Positions 1-64,000 of a DNA stretch of 64,000 nt are shown one piece after another (positions within the stretch are counted from its first letter, which is position 1; each line of letters begins with the position of its first letter). Source of the DNA: Seriola aureovittata (lineage: Eukaryota; Chordata; Actinopteri; Carangiformes; Carangidae); the NCBI RefSeq assembly GCF_021018895.1, contig NC_079382.1:17176501-17240500 (forward strand), read 5' to 3'. A model generated the notes under the pieces. It was given only the letters and a program-made list of their open reading frames with translations, ran no database searches and had not been told where the DNA came from. Made by a program: the position numbers and the translations under genes.

Positions 1-41
1 TACGCGCTTTCCCCTTAACTCCTCTCCTCTGTCTCTTGCAG

Positions 42-61557
<61,516 letters not shown>

Positions 61558-64000
61558 GTACACAAACGCACACACACACACACACACATTTTATTATAAT
61601 TTTGATACACAGTCAAACTCCATGGATGATTATTGATTCATGTCACCTCAAACTTGAGTTCTCTTCCTTTATCTGTATGTAAACAACACAGACATAATGG
61701 AGGCATCTTAGTTGTTGCAGCTACAGATAATAACCCACATTGATATTCATTTGGGGCCATTTTTCTGGCAAATGTATTCGCTCTCCATAAAACATTGTTT
61801 TGATCTCCACCAACTCCTGAAGGAAATGTGTGCTCTTCAGCAACTAAACGCTCTTCTGTATTCACCAGTTAGCCACTAACTCTGTCTGCCATTTGGTGCT
61901 GGACAGGAAGGGTACAGTGGTTTTTTCTAAAGCCTTTTTCATTAAAATGAGCTGTCTGCTGGTGAGAGAGGTGAGAATGAACCAAAACAGTAGCGTTGCA
62001 GGCCATGAGCTGAAAGACGCTAAAACTGAGTAAAATACTTTACACTTTTACAGTTGCTGCTCTGGTTGAGCAGCTGAGGGTTAAGTGCTTCACACAAAAG
62101 CTCATGGCATTACTTATAACAAGAAGGCAGAACGCTACTACTTTGGTACTCTGATACACTGTTGTGACAGGTCAGCCAGTTACTGACTCACACAGCTGTA
62201 TCTTCTCAGGTAAGTATTTAAATTTGACATGCTCGGCCCTTTAAACTGTAACAGTAACTCAGTAGAGCTCTGCCTCTTTTGGATCTTGATGCAGTTGCCT
62301 TAAGCTTTTATAGTTTCAATTCAAGACCTACATTTGAAACACTATTACGCAACGTAGTGACCAATGACATATGCTTAAGGTACAAGTCCTTAAATGGGTT
62401 ATGAGGCGAGCAGTCAAACATTTGTGGCTAAAGCTAATTACCACCAGAGGCCAAAAGAGGAGCTTCTCTGAAACCTACAATACAATAAGCAGAGCGTGGA
62501 CGACTTAGCTCTCAAGAGTGATGGAAACTGTAATGACACACGTACGCACACACACACGCTCATCTTCACTTATACTCACACACACTTATACAAAATCCCA
62601 ACTAAATGACTTTAGATTCTATTGGTGTGACCTCCAACCAAAGACTAGCCACTCTGAATGGAAGACGGTCTTCCTATTGTTAGCTTAATGGAAAGACGCA
62701 GGGGGGATGAGAGAAAGGGAGAGAAGCAGAGGCGAATGAAAGAGGGCAGAAGACAGAGAGGAGTAGAGTGAAAAGGTGCAGCCATGGAGGAAGAGGAGGA
62801 AAGAGGGGAGAGTCTTTCTGAACAGAGCGGCATTCGCCTTTTGTTGGCTTAATGGAAAGACGGAGGAGAGGAAGCGGGAAAAGAATGAAAGGATGGGGAA
62901 GGAAAGAGCTTCTGAGCAAGTGACGTCTCCCTTTTGTTAGATAGGGAGAGAATGAGAAAGAAGGAAAAAAAAAAGAGGGAGGTCGAGGAGGAGGAGCGGA
63001 TATGAGGACAGAGCGCGATAAGAGGTGAGTGTCAGCTGTAACAAAGCAAGGTCACGGTGTGGGGAATGTCTTCACTTGAAAGAGAACAAGAGAGGAGAGG
63101 AGATTAAGACACACATACACACAGACACTCGATCATCTCAGATCCCTCTTTCTCCAACTTTGTCTCGCACTCACAGTGGAGGTACGGCAAAGCAGCTTTG
63201 TTACTTAATAGGTGATACTGTATATTCAAAAGAGGAGGAGAGGAAAAGACCCAGACATGAGATAGGAAAAGATCGGATCAGAGGAAAGGAAAAATAAGTG
63301 TAAGAACCAGGAGAAGAGAAAGTAAGGACAGGTGGAGCACATGGTAACCGATGTGGATATGATGGGAGTGTAGATGAGGAGAGAAAAATAGAGGGAGGGA
63401 GGGAAAAGAGAATCGAGAAAAGAAGCAAAAGGGAAGCACTGTGAACTTCCCTCAGGTGAAGGTAGAGAGGACAGGAGAAAAGGCCGAAGAGGAGGAGTGA
63501 GCACGAAGTGGAGTGAAGAGAGTAGAGGAGAAATGATGAGGAGTAAAGGATTAAAGAAAGGCAGGAGATGCAGCAAGGTGTGAAGAGTCAGAGGAACAAG
63601 AGAAGGTAGGGAGGGAGGAAAGAAAGAAAGAATTAAATATGTCGAAAAGAGTGAGAGGAGGGGCTCAAGGAACGTTTAGGGGTGGAGAACAGGGGAAGAA
63701 AGTGAACGAAAGGGGAGTGGAGGAGAGAAGTACTGAGGTGGAGGAGTGAGGGGATACAGGAGGAGACAAAACGAGAGGTAAACAAGACTGAAAGATGAGT
63801 GAGATATGAAAGTAGAGGGAGGCAGCGGGAGGAGAGTGAAGAAAGGAAAGGGGGAGAGGAAAACAAAGTAAAGTGTTAGATGAAAGGACAGGAGAATTAA
63901 AGACTTTGAAAAAGGGAAGAGAAGAGAAGCACGAGTGATTAAATATGAAGAGAAGAAGAAAAGGGCAGAGAGAAGACGAGTAGAGCAGAATGGAGTAGAG
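61558..64000 (+). other. intron after w39 (continues beyond the window)
   Basis: No LG4 exon was found. 61558-62660 is ordinary AT-rich sequence with a CA tract near 61568-61588. From about 62690 to the end the + strand is strongly purine-rich. Confidence 0.8.
62690..64000 (+). repeat. 1.3-kb purine-rich (GA) low-complexity region
   Basis: GAGA, GGAG and AAGAG runs dominate, with few pyrimidines. The motif GCTTAATGGAAAGACG occurs at about 62683 and 62847, suggesting internal duplication. Long minus-strand reading frames here are low-complexity artefacts. Confidence 0.85.

Noticed and set aside
62645..63866. Minus-strand frames rich in S, L, F and P
   Set aside because: Complement of a purine-rich low-complexity region.
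61558..64000. Start of LG4 after the hinge
   Set aside because: No frame with LG4 motifs or suitable splice borders was found; LG4 should lie beyond the right edge.

Overview
The window is one stretch of a vertebrate gene: 39 coding exons of laminin subunit alpha-2 (lama2), all on the + strand, joined by GT-AG introns. Both ends of the gene lie outside. The exons sum to 5315 nt: two bases finishing a split codon, then 1771 codons with no frame break at any of the 38 internal junctions. Identity as alpha-2 rests on near collinear agreement, recalled from memory, with mammalian LAMA2, including the polybasic furin-type site in LG3 that is a hallmark of alpha-2.

Organism: the combination of short and medium introns, abundant CA/TG microsatellites, and hAT, Tc1/mariner-like and other small DNA-transposon remnants points to a teleost fish. 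The species cannot be read from the sequence.

Layout: 42-7199, LE (laminin EGF-like) repeats before domain IVa; 7150-13200, the L4/IVa globule; 13240-23190, the second LE array; 23190-41449, the rod of domains II and I, a heptad-rich coiled coil that assembles with beta and gamma laminin chains; 41875-46144, LG1; 46464-49578, LG2; 51791-about 58810, LG3 with the furin-type site in its own 54-nt exon; then an acidic, Pro-rich and Pro/Ala-rich hinge (58810-61557). LG4-LG5 must lie to the right. Everything after 61557 is intronic, with a long purine-rich region.

No other protein-coding gene, RNA gene, CRISPR array or operon-like system was found. The most interesting points are local: a 72-bp tandem duplication of the 3' end of an LE exon with its splice donor, which would add 24 residues in frame if the second donor were used; TG repeats that run up to several splice acceptors; a self-contained furin-site cassette exon; an extra cysteine in one LE repeat; a hAT element with a perfect 8-bp target duplication and a BED zinc-finger remnant; and several foldback or palindromic intron segments.
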